This document shows, one piece after another, positions 11,236-22,716 of a stretch of 64,000 nt of DNA. Below the pieces are notes generated by a model. The model saw only the letters and a program-made list of their open reading frames with translations, was not told the DNA's origin and did no database searches. Each line of letters begins with the position of its first letter. Position 1 is the first letter of the stretch. The translations under genes were made by a program, and so were the position numbers. The stretch comes from Pomphorhynchus laevis (lineage: Eukaryota > Acanthocephala > Palaeacanthocephala > Echinorhynchida > Pomphorhynchidae): NCBI GenBank assembly GCA_012934845.2, contig WNNJ02000271.1:37501-101500 (forward strand), read 5' to 3'.

Positions 11236-13787
11236 TATGATATTACAGAAATACAGTATGCTATTAAGAACACCATGTTCATACAAGATCTAGAACGTAA
11301 TTGGAAAAGTATTTAATTATTATAAAGAGGCCTTTAATATTCTCGATTTAACTGATGATCGATATGCAGAAAACTTGAAAATATTGCACCCTACACAAGC
11401 TTGTTATGTATTTCTATATCAAAATTATCTTTACAAATACTCATATGTGCGAAATTATTAAGCGAGCATGTCCGCCGGGTCAATATCCTACCACGACCAA
11501 TGACATTATTTCAAAGTAATTCTTTGTCTAGAAAATATATAATATTAAGGGCTGGAACGAAAATGTAGTCATGAACTCGATTTCGCTAAAATCCTTACTG
11601 CAAAATCTACAAAATTTAATATTGAGGTGAAGACGAAATGACAATCAACTAAACTATTCAACGAAAATAAACCCTAATTGGAAATCTTGTAAAGAATCTA
11701 AATAATAGTTGAATTGCGGCCATTATCAGAATCGGCCTTATTATACTGCTAAACTTAGCACAAGTATACAAACTAGTTCCTTGATCAAATATCGTACATA
11801 TGGGTATCGCTCAGGTAAAGTGGAAAATGATCCAAGTTGGATTTCTGATAACTAAGAATATATGGTTATGTATCTAGTAGAGGTATTAAAAATTAGTTGA
11901 AATAGAAATTTTATAATATGGAAGGATATAAAATATACCAAACGTATTTTTACTCAAGTATTTTTGTCAACTAAATTCAATATTAATTAATATTACATTA
12001 ATTAATTGACCAGCATGTCGCTAATTTTCTTTCGGATGGGTAAAGCAGCTATTCAAATAAGTTACATTGCATGGATATGCAATCCTAAGTATATTCCACA
12101 AATATTTAAAATTAGCTATACGGTTGAAATTAAACACGGCAAGATCTGTTTTGCAAAAATATTTTAACGCTCAGCGCTTCGTCAGCGGTTAGGCTAAGTA
12201 AATATAACTTCTACAGTTTTCATACATTCAATTTTAAAATGAAATACCGTTTGAACATTAACACTAATCACTAGAGACAAAGAGAGACTGCGTAACGGAG
12301 CTGGAAATGAAGTCAAATAGTATTAAAAAGGGACGGGATTGTGTAATTGATAGTCAAAAGTGATATCGATAATTTATTTAAGTTATAAAAATAAGATGAT
12401 CGAGGGTAAATTCACTAATTTGAACATAGCTACTAGACTATAACGCTGGTAAAAGAGGAAAAATAATTATCAAACAACAATGAACGCATTTAGGTTTTCA
12501 TTGTGTTTTAATATATGTTATTTAGTTGTTTACAACCAAACAATGCATTATCACATTAAGTTAGTTCAATAGACAGTGAGCCCAGTAGACAGTACAGTAT
12601 AGTGAGCATAATAGACAGTACAGTTTTTATCGGTAAATCGATTTAATTAAAATCAGAATTTAATGAAAGCGTTAAATTCTATATAATTCAATACTACACG
12701 CTTGAAAATGATTAAACGTAAAATATTTGGTAAATAAAGCATACAGCTAATTAATACAATATTTCGGATGCATTTCCGAGCCAAATAATCTATATATAGG
12801 AGTTAAGTTACTATAATTAGCAATTACTCAACTATCGAAATCAATAGCAAACGTTTTGCCAATATTAATGATAACATTAAATAGCTAAAAACAGAAAGAT
12901 TTCGTAGTAAAATACTTTTCTAACTTTATTTCTAATTGTCTCTATATTTTTCTCGTGGATAAAATTTATTTTTCACTGAAAAAATTAAAAAATGAATTTA
13001 TTATCAGTTTTCTATTCATTAATGCATACTTTCGTATTAAAAATTATGATAATTGGAGGTTGATTTAAAAATTAACCTCCAATTATAGTAACAAAATAAA
13101 AATAACAATTTATTTTCTTTTAAAGTTACATTTTAACTTAATTCCATCTTCGCTTTTTGATTTCGATAAAATTTTGAGAATATATTGAAGAGATTTTCAC
13201 CCGAACATTTGATATATCTCATTCGAGGAAACAATGATAATAAATAATAAATTATTTATTTATAAAAAAATTTAAATTTAGTAAATATAAATATATTTCT
13301 TAGATCACAATAAATCAAAATCCACAGACCGTGCATGCACTGACATTAAATAAATATTAAGAAGATAACTTCTTCAAATTTGCAAACTTGTGTTGAAGCT
13401 GCTTGATTTGGGAACAACCATCAACCGTATTTTCTATCATAAATTCATGAACGAAATTAAAGAGTCATTTAGCAATCCAGAAATCAAGGACATTATTACG
13501 ACAATTCATGATAGCGATAAAGATTATTGCACATAAAATTGGTAAAAAACATTAAAAATTAGTAATTTAAGTAAATAGATAATTGGAAGAAAAGTGCAGA
13601 GCAAAGCGGAATAAGCCGGTAATAAACGTAAAATCGTTTACGATTTAAAGTTAGATAATAATGTGATAGTGTTATATAGACATGTATAATAAATACTATT
13701 ATATATTTTGTTTAAATTTTGACATAATATCTTATATAAATTCTTTAAATTTGATAATAACTTCTGAAAATCAAAGTATCAAATTAA
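11236..13787. other. No gene recognised; one 13-bp palindrome
   Basis: AT-rich, stop-dense sequence. The only structure I see is an inverted repeat ATAATTGGAGGTT (13049-13061) and AACCTCCAATTAT (13074-13086), and an irregular repeat of TAGACAGTACAGT-like words near 12575-12620. Confidence 0.6.
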
Positions 13788-14060
13788 ATAAAGGGAAATA
13801 CATCATTAACATGCCTTTGGTACCCCATCTGCTATGTGGGGTCAAGAATATGGACCGTTATCTAATAATACAGAAGTTTCCCTTTATTACCTCTCATCTT
13901 TATTATGATACATCGTCTGTCATTTCTTAGTCAATTTATAAAAATTAATTTTTATTTTAAATTCTAAACTTATATATAAATTATATGAAATCTTATATAT
14001 TTATGATTAAATTTTATTTATAAAATACGTAAACTCAATTAACTTATCTATTTCTTTTGA
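13788..14060 (-). repeat. R1 dispersed repeat, copy 2
   Basis: Reversed R1 copy: GGGAAATACATCATTAACAT at the left end (the complement of the R1 TATTTCC end), GATACATCGTCTGTCATTTC near 13910, then ACGTAAACTCAATTAACTTA at about 14028. Diverged from copy 1. Confidence 0.7.
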
Positions 14061-15017
14061 ATCGCTTCAGTTGTAATTAATGTAAAATAAAGAAAACATT
14101 CTGTTTCTTTGCTAATAACATATAAGAAACTTGGCATTTTCTAATTAGCTTAATTGCTTTATAATTTGGATTAATTCCATTTAATCCACTAAAAATAAAC
14201 TGATACCATTAATAATAAATTTGAATTTTTATAAAAACATATTTTATTTAAAAAATATATTAAAATAATATAATTGATGTATTTATGCTAGCAAATTTCT
14301 TCGTTAATTTACAGTCATAATTTTGTCAAAATTAAAGAAATAACAACGAATTACAATTCAAAATTGCAATTAAAAAGTTAAAGAAATTAAAATTTTATTT
14401 TTAATATTAATAAATATTAATAACTATAATATTATTAATATTAAATTAAAAATATACTTTTAAAAGGATAAATTATACTCATCCCTTATTTTCCTCTCTT
14501 CAAATTTGTCCCGTTATTTCCATCAAATCACTTCTTAGCGCAAAATTATTAATTCTTAAATATTGTTTATTAGATTTAAACTTCGTTTGCTCACTTTTGC
14601 TCAAAGTAGTGAATTTAGTGAATTACGTAAGAAAAATTGATTTATTTGGATTTTGAATAAATTAAAATAAATTTATTTAAATTAGTTTAAATAAATTCAA
14701 AGAATGAATTAAACTTTTATCTTCCTTCCCTCTTATCCCTTTTGTCCTGTAATTTCAATATAATCACTTTAATACGTAAAAATATTAAATTTTATTATTT
14801 TATTAGATTTATACATTGTTTGCTTACTTTAAAAGTTGTAATCAAACTTTGTGATGGTAAATCTCTTTGTTTATTTACAGTCATAATTTTATGGAAATTA
14901 AAAAATAGCAACGAATTATAATTATAAATTGAAATTAGGAAGCTAAAGAAATTAAATTGTTGTTGTTAATATTAAGGTTAATTGTACTTGATTGCATCTG
15001 TGAGCTGAAATTTTTCC
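14061..15017. other. No gene recognised
   Basis: Very AT-rich. Two loosely similar segments (around 14280-14470 and 14860-14960: TTTACAGTCATAATTTT, TAGCAACGAATTA) suggest an old duplication. Confidence 0.6.
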
Positions 15018-15049
15018 GATTGTGGCACGATATTATCCTCACAGGTATT

Positions 15050-15368
15050 GATCTTATTTTTGATACAGCAGGACGCTACAAATCAGTCTGTATATAAAGT
15101 AATTAATCTGGTTGTGCCACGACATTATCCTCACAGGTATTGTTCCTTCTGTATATTCAGAAATGTATATCTACACCACTGGACAAGCCAGCCTAGTGGA
15201 TGTAACGTTGAATCGCGATACAGACGTCCTGAATTCAAATCCGATCGGCATCAATGTACGGAGAAAGCAGATAATAGGGGTCGAAACGTGAAATGTAGCT
15301 CTGGGTTTGCAGCTGATGAGACCCACCCAGACTGATTTGTACCGTCCCGCTGTATCAAAAATAAGATT
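15050..15368 (+). mobile_element. Short element with 40-bp inverted termini, tRNA-like region and hammerhead-like boxes
   Basis: The termini are inverted repeats of about 40 bp: CTTATTTTTGATACAGC at 15053 is mirrored by GCTGTATCAAAAATAAG ending at 15365, and the match continues inward through CAAATCAGTCTG (15090) and CAGACTGATTTG (15328). Inside, 15189-15199 (CAGCCTAGTGG) resembles a tRNA A box and 15233-15243 (AATTCAAATCC) a B box, as in tRNA-derived SINEs. At 15278-15320 there are hammerhead-like boxes: GGGTC-GAAAC and CTGATGA-GACCC. A 35-bp segment (GCACGATATTATCCTCACAG at about 15025) is repeated at about 15117, one copy on each side of the left terminus. No coding capacity. It could be a SINE captured between inverted ends or a MITE-like element with a polymerase III promoter. 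Confidence 0.7.
15278..15324 (+). ncRNA. Hammerhead-ribozyme-like core (permuted, stem II open)
   Basis: GGGTC (15278-15282) can pair with GACCC (15319-15323) as stem II. GAAA is at 15283-15286. ACGT (15286-15289) can pair with ATGT (15293-15296) around GAA as stem III, giving a GTA cleavage triplet ending at 15297. CTGATGA is at 15313-15319. Stem I (15298-15312) pairs poorly: its closing position is G-G, and the best pairing is CTG/CAG three bases in. The boxes are all present but a functional fold is unproven; it may be a decayed copy. Hammerheads within SINE-like repeats are known from schistosomes. Confidence 0.4.
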
Positions 15369-15869
15369 AAGGTTAATATTCAAAGTTTGATTTTTGAACA
15401 TGACATGAGAGAAGATAAAAAACTATTTGTCAGTAAAAAGTTCATTTTTCTGACGACGAACGATCCCCGACAACAAATGACACTATATTTTGAGGAAACT
15501 AAACATTACTTATAACACCCAAAAATCGAAAATCAAATAATCTTAAGGAACTATGTAAGGCATAAGCTAGCCGGACACGTCATGTAGCATATATGTAACT
15601 GATATCTCTTAGATGTGACGCTAAATAAAATTCAAATTATCACTTTTTTGTTAATATTAAGCGTACTTTTAAATAAAAAGTGAGTATGACCATCAATGCA
15701 TATTCTTATTTGTTGAACACGCTAACAATAACGGTGAGCTCATAAACTCTTATGTATTGGATTATAAGATCATGGTTTGCTAAAATTTACACTAGTCAAT
15801 GCTATTAAAACACAATGCAAGATGTCAGTAAAATGTCAATAATTTAAGAAATGTTTTGTTAAATAACGC
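15369..15869. other. No gene recognised
   Basis: AT-rich intervening DNA between the small inverted-terminus element and the Merlin relic; nothing identified. Confidence 0.55.
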
Positions 15870-16540
15870 ATTTTCCGGTTCTCATATTTTGCATAACGGA
15901 AGGTATTATTAGTGAGATACGTACTGCTTATTCGGCTTTTGGCAGAAGATAATTATATTTCGAGATATTTAATTTTTAATTATTTAGAAAAAAATATAAA
16001 AATGTGTAATGCCTGAAACGCCTTATACCTCATAAATATACAATTGTTCATAACATATAAAAAGTATATCAAGTAAAAGTTAACAAACTAATTTATGATA
16101 AAAATTATATTATAAAATAAAAACATTTTTTCTTAAATTTTTCAAGTATGGACACAACATTTTTTTCATATTATTTGGATATGCGGAGTCGAATATTCCA
16201 TATTGATATACCATATTGATACCACATAGATCAATTTTGAATTGATCAAAATTTTTGATTAATTCAACTCCCAGATAAAGAGAAATATAATATTTTATAT
16301 GAGAATATATGTTCAATCTAGGTTTTTATCATAGTAATGACAAAAATAAATCATTTTTATGAAATGTTTTAATTTAAAATAAGTCTTTAATGTCGTCATA
16401 AAGTTTTTTCAACGAGAGGTAAGCTATTCACGCGTGAATTTTGCCTCCAAGCATATTCGCCCAAATAAAGGTTCATTCACCATTTGTATTTTGCCCTTTC
16501 ATCCATAAAATGTTTTAATGAACGCCATTGAGACTGTATT
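15870..16540 (-). repeat. Left inverted arm of the Merlin relic
   Basis: Reversed counterpart of 17875-18505. On the minus strand it still encodes the transposase tail (KLYDDIKDLF near 16395), so the inverted duplication took in coding sequence as well as the terminal repeat. Confidence 0.8.
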
Positions 16541-16602
16541 TGTTGTGTATGACATCATAGAAATTATAGATGTTCTCAATACATTTTGTTCCCAATACAT
16601 TC

Positions 16603-16679
16603 TCACCATTGAATTAAGATAAGGAAATCTTAATTCAATGGTTTGAATTAAGATAAGGAAATCTTAATTCAATGGTGAG
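16603..16679. repeat. Tandem pair of 36-bp palindromes
   Basis: CCATTGAATTAAGAT and its complement ATCTTAATTCAATGG flank a short AAGGA centre, and the whole hairpin is repeated head to tail. It lies in the spacer of the Merlin relic, just left of a G-rich stretch (16680-16800). Confidence 0.85.
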
Positions 16680-17099
16680 ATGGGAGAATGAAGAAAAGAG
16701 AATATATTTACCCATTGGGGAATGGGTAAATATAGAAGGGGTGATTGGGGAAGGTGGAATAGGGAAGGGACACTGGGAAGGGGAATTAGGGTAATGGTGG
16801 AAAGTGGAAGGATCAGGAGTGTTACGAACGGTGATAGAAAAAATAATCCGTTGATAGCATAGAGTTAATTCGATATACACCTCGTTACTTACTTTACAGG
16901 TCAATATGTCCTTAATTATTGTCACCCTAGTGTCTGGGAAATGCAAACACGAAGAAGCCTGCATTCAGTGGCTTAAAGATGTTAGTGAATATGACGCTTC
17001 CCTTCTCTTTTATTTTTATTTGGATTTGAAGTTCTCATAAAGACAAAATTATTTTGTAATACCCATAAAAAGGTAACAAAATACTAAGTTTATTTAAAT

Positions 17100-17970
17100 G
17101 TGCACGGTTTTCGGTGTCCTGAAAATATAAACAAAAAATCCGACATTTTATTTCGGCACTCAATGGCACTTGGTTTAAAAATTGTCGTATTGAATTGTGC
17201 AAAACTGTTTTGGTATTACTTTATTGAATTTCAGAATTTTATTTTCATATTTAGATTACATATAATTTCGCAAATGATTTTGATGTGAATATCACCCAAA
17301 ATGAGTGCCGTATGTCTGCTGATGACACATCGTGATCCTCTGCTACGGTCGCCGATTGGCAGAATTACTGCCTTAAGGTCATGTAAGAAATTATTCTCAA
17401 AAATCAAGATAATTTGCTAATCAGTGGAAATTGCGTGATGGTCCAGGTGGACGAAGCTAAAATCGCCAAAAGAAAATACGACCAAGGTCTTATAGAGGAA
17501 GGAACGTGTATTTTTGTTTTGATTAATTAGGCTGGAGATCTCAGGTAAATAATTATGTTTATATCTTTATTATTTATTATTAAAGGCTAGAGATATGCAT
17601 GAATAATCGCCGCGATGCTGACACTCAAATCCCCTTAATCAGAAAACATGCCAAACCTGGTAATCCTTAATTATATATAGCAAAAGCCTTATTTATTCAG
17701 GTAGTATTATAATACAGCGATTGCTGGAAAGATTATATCAAATTAGAAGACTATGGTTACAACCACTTTACGGTTTACCATTCACAAAATTTTGTGGATC
17801 CCATCTCAGGTACTAACGATTTGTTAGCATGTGTACATATTATTCTAAATTTCTAGGATGTCATACTCAGCGAATTGAGTCATAATGGCTTCCATTAAAA
17901 CATTTTATAGTAGAAAGGGCAAAAAATAATGGATGAATGAACCTTTATTTAAGCGAATATGCTAGGAGGC
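17100..17970 (+). pseudogene. Merlin transposase pseudogene (ISXO2-like DDE domain)
   Basis: Frames joined across small gaps read as a Merlin transposase. Landmarks in order: TVADW at about 17346; the first acidic motif VDEAKIAKRKY with the catalytic D (17450-17482); RDADT-PLIRKH (about 17613-17648); SDCW with the second D, then YGYNHFTVYHS and NFVDPISG (17716-17809); HTQRIES and WLPLK with the catalytic E (17862-17903); and a C-terminal tail LLDDIKDLF (about 18010-18036). Three very short GT-AG gaps restore the reading: 17545-17585, 17660-17700 and 17810-17856. There are in-frame stops, one directly after the catalytic IES, and a one-base phase problem just before SDCW. The N-terminal cysteine region is only partly recognisable. 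Confidence 0.85.
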
Positions 17971-18505
17971 GAAATTCGCGAGTGAATAGCTTATCTCTAT
18001 TTGAAAAACTTTTAGATGACATTAAAGACTTATTTTAAGTAAAAACATTTCATCAAAATGATTTATTTATTTAATACTGTGATGAAAACCTAAATTGAAA
18101 CATATTTTCTCAAATAAAACATTAAATAACTCTTCACTTAAGAATTTATTTGAGCTAAAATTTGGATAATCTGTATATTGCACTCCGCTGATTCAAATAA
18201 TATAAAAATATCGTTGTGAAAATATGAAAAAATCAGTGTCCATTATTGAAAAACGAGAAAAAAATGTTTTTATTTTTATAAATTTTTTTGTTAACTTTTA
18301 CTTGATATACTTTTTATATGTATTGTCTATTGATGAGGTATGAGGCGTTTCAGGTCGTAATACGCATTACACATTTTTATATTTTATCTTTTTAATTAAA
18401 AATTAAATATCTCGTAATATAATTATCCTCGGTCAAAAGCCGAATAATGACATACGTATCTTACTAACATCTTCCGTTATGCAAAATACGAGAACCGTAA
18501 AAAGG
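17875..18505 (+). repeat. Right inverted arm of the Merlin relic
   Basis: Contains the transposase C-terminal codons followed by untranslated sequence and the outer terminus TTTTGCATAACGG-like in reverse. Pairs with 15870-16540 with moderate divergence and small indels. Confidence 0.8.
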
Positions 18506-19320
18506 TGGTATCTAAATATTTTCCAATATTTTGATAAGAACAGTGATTTAATAAAAATTTAATTAACTCTTATTAAATTTATAAATACATCACACTTGCA
18601 CAATGACATCTTTAAGACATTATTATTTTGAGAACGTCTTATTTTCCTACTTAAAGATACCCATAACTTTATGCTAAGCAAAGAAATTTTAATTTATATT
18701 AAAGAAATTAAAATTTTTATTAATTTCTGTTAAATTCAAGCAACATATATCAATGAAGGTGCTAGTATTATAATTTTCAGTACTAAACTGTGCTAATATT
18801 ACTATTTGGAAGCTAATTCTACATGCTGTAGAATTTGATAGAAAGTAGAATATAATATAATACTGAATATTTATTAGAGTTTGAACTATGTACCGTGGAT
18901 CATGTTATTGAGTTGGATCATTCCATTAAAGGATGTAGTTTTGCGAGCTACTGATTTGTAAAATTTCACTATTTATGACCAATATAATGTTCATTGATTT
19001 ATCCATTAGTGTTTTAGAGAGACACGAAAATATTAAGCGGAAATAAGGGCACACTCTATTTTTAAATAAAAAACACCTTAATTTCCAAGAAGCGAATTGA
19101 ACATTGTGGAATAAAATTCTGGGAAATAAGTTCCAAATCGTATCCTTATCAGTAAGATTAATTTCTGAAATGTATAGTATTATTCCACCGACATATTGAT
19201 TTGAAAGATTAAATTTTAGTTTTAGCTAATAAAGGTAACTTTATAAAAACGTTATTTTACTGTAAAAGTTTTGAACGCATATGAATGGCAATTGGTTGGA
19301 ATTTTAAATTCAAATTAAAG
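18506..19320. other. No gene recognised; 3' flank of PSMD10
   Basis: AT-rich DNA between the Merlin relic and the stop codon of the gankyrin gene. It would include that gene's 3' untranslated region, but I cannot place a polyadenylation site with confidence. Confidence 0.55.
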
Positions 19321-19329
19321 AATCAAAAC

Positions 19330-20070
19330 TCAGTCTTGTGTATCTTCTTTACTAGGTGGCGGTATCAATTGTCGTCGAATATCAGGATTGCTAGCTAAAT
19401 CAAATGGTAATTTTCCTTCCTTATTGCGGGTTCGCAAAAGATCGGAGTTATTGTGAATCAATAATTGGATTACTTCAATCTTCCCTTCTAAAGCGGCCAG
19501 ATGAAGAGCAGTATTTCCTTCGGTGTCTTTAATTTCCGCAGATGCACCGGCATCTACTAAACGTCGCACTATTTCTTTTGATGCAACCGATACAGCCCTA
19601 TGTAACGCGCTAACACCGAACACGTCACTCGTATTAACAACTGTTTCTTGATTATCGACATTGTTCAATAATTCGTTAACAAGTTCGCTTCTATTTTTCG
19701 ACACTGCAAAATGCAACGCAGTTTGACCATTGTTGTTCGTCTGAGAAATACTAGCCCCTGAATCTATTAAAAATAGCGCTGCTTGATGCCGGCCAGCGCT
19801 AACAGCTATCATTAACGGTGTCCAACCGAGTCCATCTTTGCAATTAATAGGAATTTTATGCTTTTGAACCAGAAATCGAAGCATATTTACGTTTCCTGAT
19901 AAGCTGGCCCAGTGTAGTGTGTTTCGCCCATTTGAATCAAGTGCAATTAAGTTGTTGTGATGATCAGTAAAACCTTCTAGTGCAAGCTCAAGTTTTTCAA
20001 CAGACCCCTCAAATGCAATTTGGCATAAAAGAGATTTCGATATCGGCGGAAGATCAGATAAGACCTTCAT
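19330..20070 (-). CDS. PSMD10: Gankyrin, 26S proteasome regulatory particle assembly chaperone
   Basis: An unbroken 246-codon frame (ATG complement ending at 20070, TGA at 19330-19332) made almost wholly of ankyrin repeats. Repeat starts are visible at about residues 48 (NGRNTLHWA), 81 (GLGWTPLMIAVSAGRH), 114 (NGQTALHFAVSKNR), 150 (VFGVSALHRAV), 183 (TEGNTALHLAA) and 216 (KEGKLPFDLA). The run KDTEGNTALHLA, the SAGR and SKNR motifs and the overall length (human protein 226 residues, seven repeats) point to gankyrin rather than a generic ankyrin protein. Gankyrin binds the C-terminal domain of the ATPase Rpt3/PSMC4 during assembly of the 19S base, in cytosol and nucleus. There is a short charged C-terminal extension (PPPSKEDTQD). 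No intron is present. It sits alone among transposons; a retrocopy cannot be excluded, but the frame is intact. Confidence 0.88.
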   Translation of the reverse strand: MKVLSDLPPISKSLLCQIAFEGSVEKLELALEGFTDHHNNLIALDSNGRNTLHWASLSGNVNMLRFLVQKHKIPINCKDGLGWTPLMIAVSAGRHQAALFLIDSGASISQTNNNGQTALHFAVSKNRSELVNELLNNVDNQETVVNTSDVFGVSALHRAVSVASKEIVRRLVDAGASAEIKDTEGNTALHLAALEGKIEVIQLLIHNNSDLLRTRNKEGKLPFDLASNPDIRRQLIPPPSKEDTQD

Positions 20071-20430
20071 TTAAGAGTTTTCTGTAAATTTTAATAGAAA
20101 AGTTTGAGCTGGAATCTTTTATTAATCTTTATAATTTTAAAATTTTAAAATTATTTTGTTGAATAAAAGTTTAAGGATAAAATTATAAAATAAAAATATT
20201 ACATGTTATGAGGGTATACAAAACAATATAATTATTTAAATTATCAGTAAATACAATGCTCAACGTGTTCAACAAGATTGAGGAAACATTGAAATAAAAC
20301 TTTAAAATAAAATGACTGTTGAAGTTAAACGAAGATTTTGAAGATATGCATGATATAAATGTATTCGTAGAAACATTATTATATATGTACGGACTTAGCC
20401 ATAAGGCTTTAAGCTGATTACACAAGACAG
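20071..20430. other. 5' flank of PSMD10; no other gene
   Basis: AT-rich upstream region of the gankyrin gene up to the T-rich (minus strand) 3' tail of LINE-C. A promoter must lie here if the gene is active, but no distinctive element is visible. The 80-codon minus frame at 20183-20425 has no motif and is probably chance. Confidence 0.55.
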
Positions 20431-20454
20431 AAAAAAAATAAAAAAATAAAAAAG

Positions 20455-22716
20455 ATCAAGTAAATTAGTAAGTTAGAAAAGATGACAAATCAGCCTGATC
20501 GCATATCCGACGTCGAACCCTGTTTTTGAAAGCAAGGAAATTGGTGACGGCAACGATATCTTCAGTCAAACTATTCCAAACATCCACTGCCCGTTCAGAT
20601 AGTCTGTAAAATTTTTGAAGCTTACCTGGCAATTTTTTAAACATTCATACAATGGCCTCACAATTTCGTATACTCTCGAAATCTAACTGCATTCACAGAA
20701 AAACCATCAACTGAATGTACAATTTGTCAAAGCGCAATTAAGTCAAGAAAAAGATAGCGATACCTCACAGATAAAACATTCAAGCATCTTAACCTTAAAA
20801 TAAAACGTCCTTGACAAAACAACCGAGAAGCACGTCTGAGTACATTTTCCAAGTTAATCAATTCACCCCTGGTTGTTGGAAAGGTTGCCTGTAAACAGTA
20901 CTCAAGATGCGGTATTAATAGGGCATACTAAAGTTAAGCGAATATTGGTGCCGATAATTTTGCAAGAGTAGTTTTGATGCAGTATAAGGCCCGTATCGCT
21001 TTTAGCCGCGCATGATCGCTGTTTGCTCTTGTCTTTAGCTATTCGTGAATTATCACTTTCAGATTGGGATGTTCTGATACTCAATTTATTTTGTAGTCAA
21101 AATGAATTTTATCTCTACACAATATCATCCATACACACTTTGTCGCGTTGAGTATCAAGCCAGTGTTATTACACCAAATCCCGATACAGTTAAGATCATG
21201 TTGTAAAAATTCACAATCCGCCTCGTTTTGGGTTGTTGTCCATATTTTGACATCGTCAGCAAATGCAAGGTGAGGACACTAACCTTAGGAGTAGGTCATT
21301 CAAACATATGATAAAGAGAAGTGGACCTAATATCGTGCCCTCAGTAACACCCAAATGAACACGTCGAGCTGTTGACAAAACTTCATCTAATCGCACAACG
21401 AAGGATCGGTCCTCCAGAAATGTGTTGATCCAGTTGCAAATTGCAGTAGAAACACCGTAATGACGTAATAATGAATCTAAACGAGTGTGCGGAACTCTGT
21501 CAAATGCCTTTGGAGAAATCAAGAAATATTATATCAACCGTAAAACCCGAACTAAGAGCAGCTACCCAATGTTCGCGAGCATTCAACATATTAGTTAGCC
21601 ACGATCGATCGGGTAGGAAGCCGTGCTGAGAATCATCAAGAATTTGATGTAATTTTAGATGGTCACGTATTCTCTTCGCAATGAGCCTCACCGTAATTTT
21701 AGAAATAACGCTGGTAAGACTAATTGGTCTAAAATCTGAACAAGTTAGTGCTAACTGCTTCTTTGGAATATACACAAAAATTGAACTTTTCCAATCATCA
21801 GAAATCCAGGAAATCTGTAAACTTCGATTAAAAAGGGACGTAAGGATTGGAGCGATAATATGTGAAAGCTTACGCAAAAGAAAGGAAGATATACCATCTG
21901 GTCCTGCAGATCCAAAGCTATTTAATTTATGGAGTTCATATTAAACTTCAGTGACATTAATAGGGTGTATTGATAAGTTAGATTGAAAGTTGGATGGGTA
22001 CTGTACCTGGTCAGTATTTAATTGCGATGGTGGAGATACTACAAAACTGCTAGCAAGAGTTTCCACAATAGCCTCCTTGTCAACTACATCACCGAATTCC
22101 AAATGAACACAATTAATGGTGGAAGGTCTGATCCAGTTAACTTGAGAAAGATTAAAATCCCAAACAAGGCAGAAATAATTTGAGGAGCAGAATTGACTTA
22201 GCTGATTTTTCAAAAGATCCAACTTTGTGTGGACCAAAGGCAATATGTATAGGACGCAAACATCTATTGAACAATGAGTGCCATGGACGCAGAATGACGA
22301 CAACTCAAACGAATAGTAATCATTGCACAATTCAGTAACCTTTGTAATTAATAAGGTGTTTTTAATATAAGCAGCCACCCCCCGTCACGACGACCTGCTA
22401 CTCTATCTGCTCTCAAAAGTCGATACCTAGGAATAGCCATAAGGTCATCATTAATTTGAGAGTGAAGCCATGACTCAGAAATGCAAAACACGTCAAAATC
22501 TTTAAAACATATAAAATGTTGCATTTCAGACAACTGAGCAGGTAAGCTTCTGAGATTGGAACAACCTACCACGAGAGGATATTTATTAGTACCTATTCTC
22601 TCTGAATAATTAGATGACAACTTCCTTTTCAAACATATGTCAACTAGATGTCCCATCATGGTATTGTCAGGTCTTGTGAAAGATTGATCGATATCCATCG
22701 AACTGCAGGACGCCAT
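20455..22716 (-). pseudogene. LINE-C ORF2: AP-endonuclease and reverse transcriptase, broken
   Basis: Starts at an ATG ending at 22716, 61 nt inside the ORF1 end. The endonuclease part shows CSNLRSL, a catalytic-type ISESWL with E, RADRVAGRRDGG and DFNLSQVNW (G of GDFN replaced by W). The later endonuclease block with the SDH motif is missing, so reading passes quickly to the RT: GPDGISS and FRPISLTSVISK (21690-21890), LDFSKAFDRVPH (about 21483-21525), a degenerate TEGTILGPLLF (about 21320) and the catalytic LAFADDVKIW (about 21245-21275). The C-terminal region has VLRRASRLFCQG and LSERAVDVWNSL (about 20570-20610). A frameshift lies near KAFDR. It would nick and reverse transcribe its own RNA if intact; it is not. 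Confidence 0.85.

Larger units (their letters stand above)
15870..18505 (+). mobile_element. Merlin (ISXO2-like) DNA transposon relic with long inverted arms
   Basis: Two arms of about 650 bp are inverted copies of each other: GGTTCTCATATTTTGCATAA at about 15877 is matched by the complement of TGCAAAATACGAGAACC at about 18480-18496, and the match runs inward to about 16540 and 17875. The roughly 1.3-kb centre holds a broken Merlin transposase. Unusually, the arms also include the last coding part of the transposase, so the left arm is a reversed copy of the element's 3' half. Diverged arms and several breaks show it is inactive. No clear 8-9 bp target duplication is visible at the ends. Confidence 0.8.

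Noticed and set aside
15181-15249. A functional tRNA gene
   Set aside because: A and B boxes are recognisable but no cloverleaf with acceptor and anticodon stems can be drawn; better explained as a tRNA-derived SINE region.
16635-16964. 109-codon minus-strand frame inside the Merlin spacer
   Set aside because: Low-complexity proline/serine frame from a G-rich stretch; no similarity to Merlin or another family.
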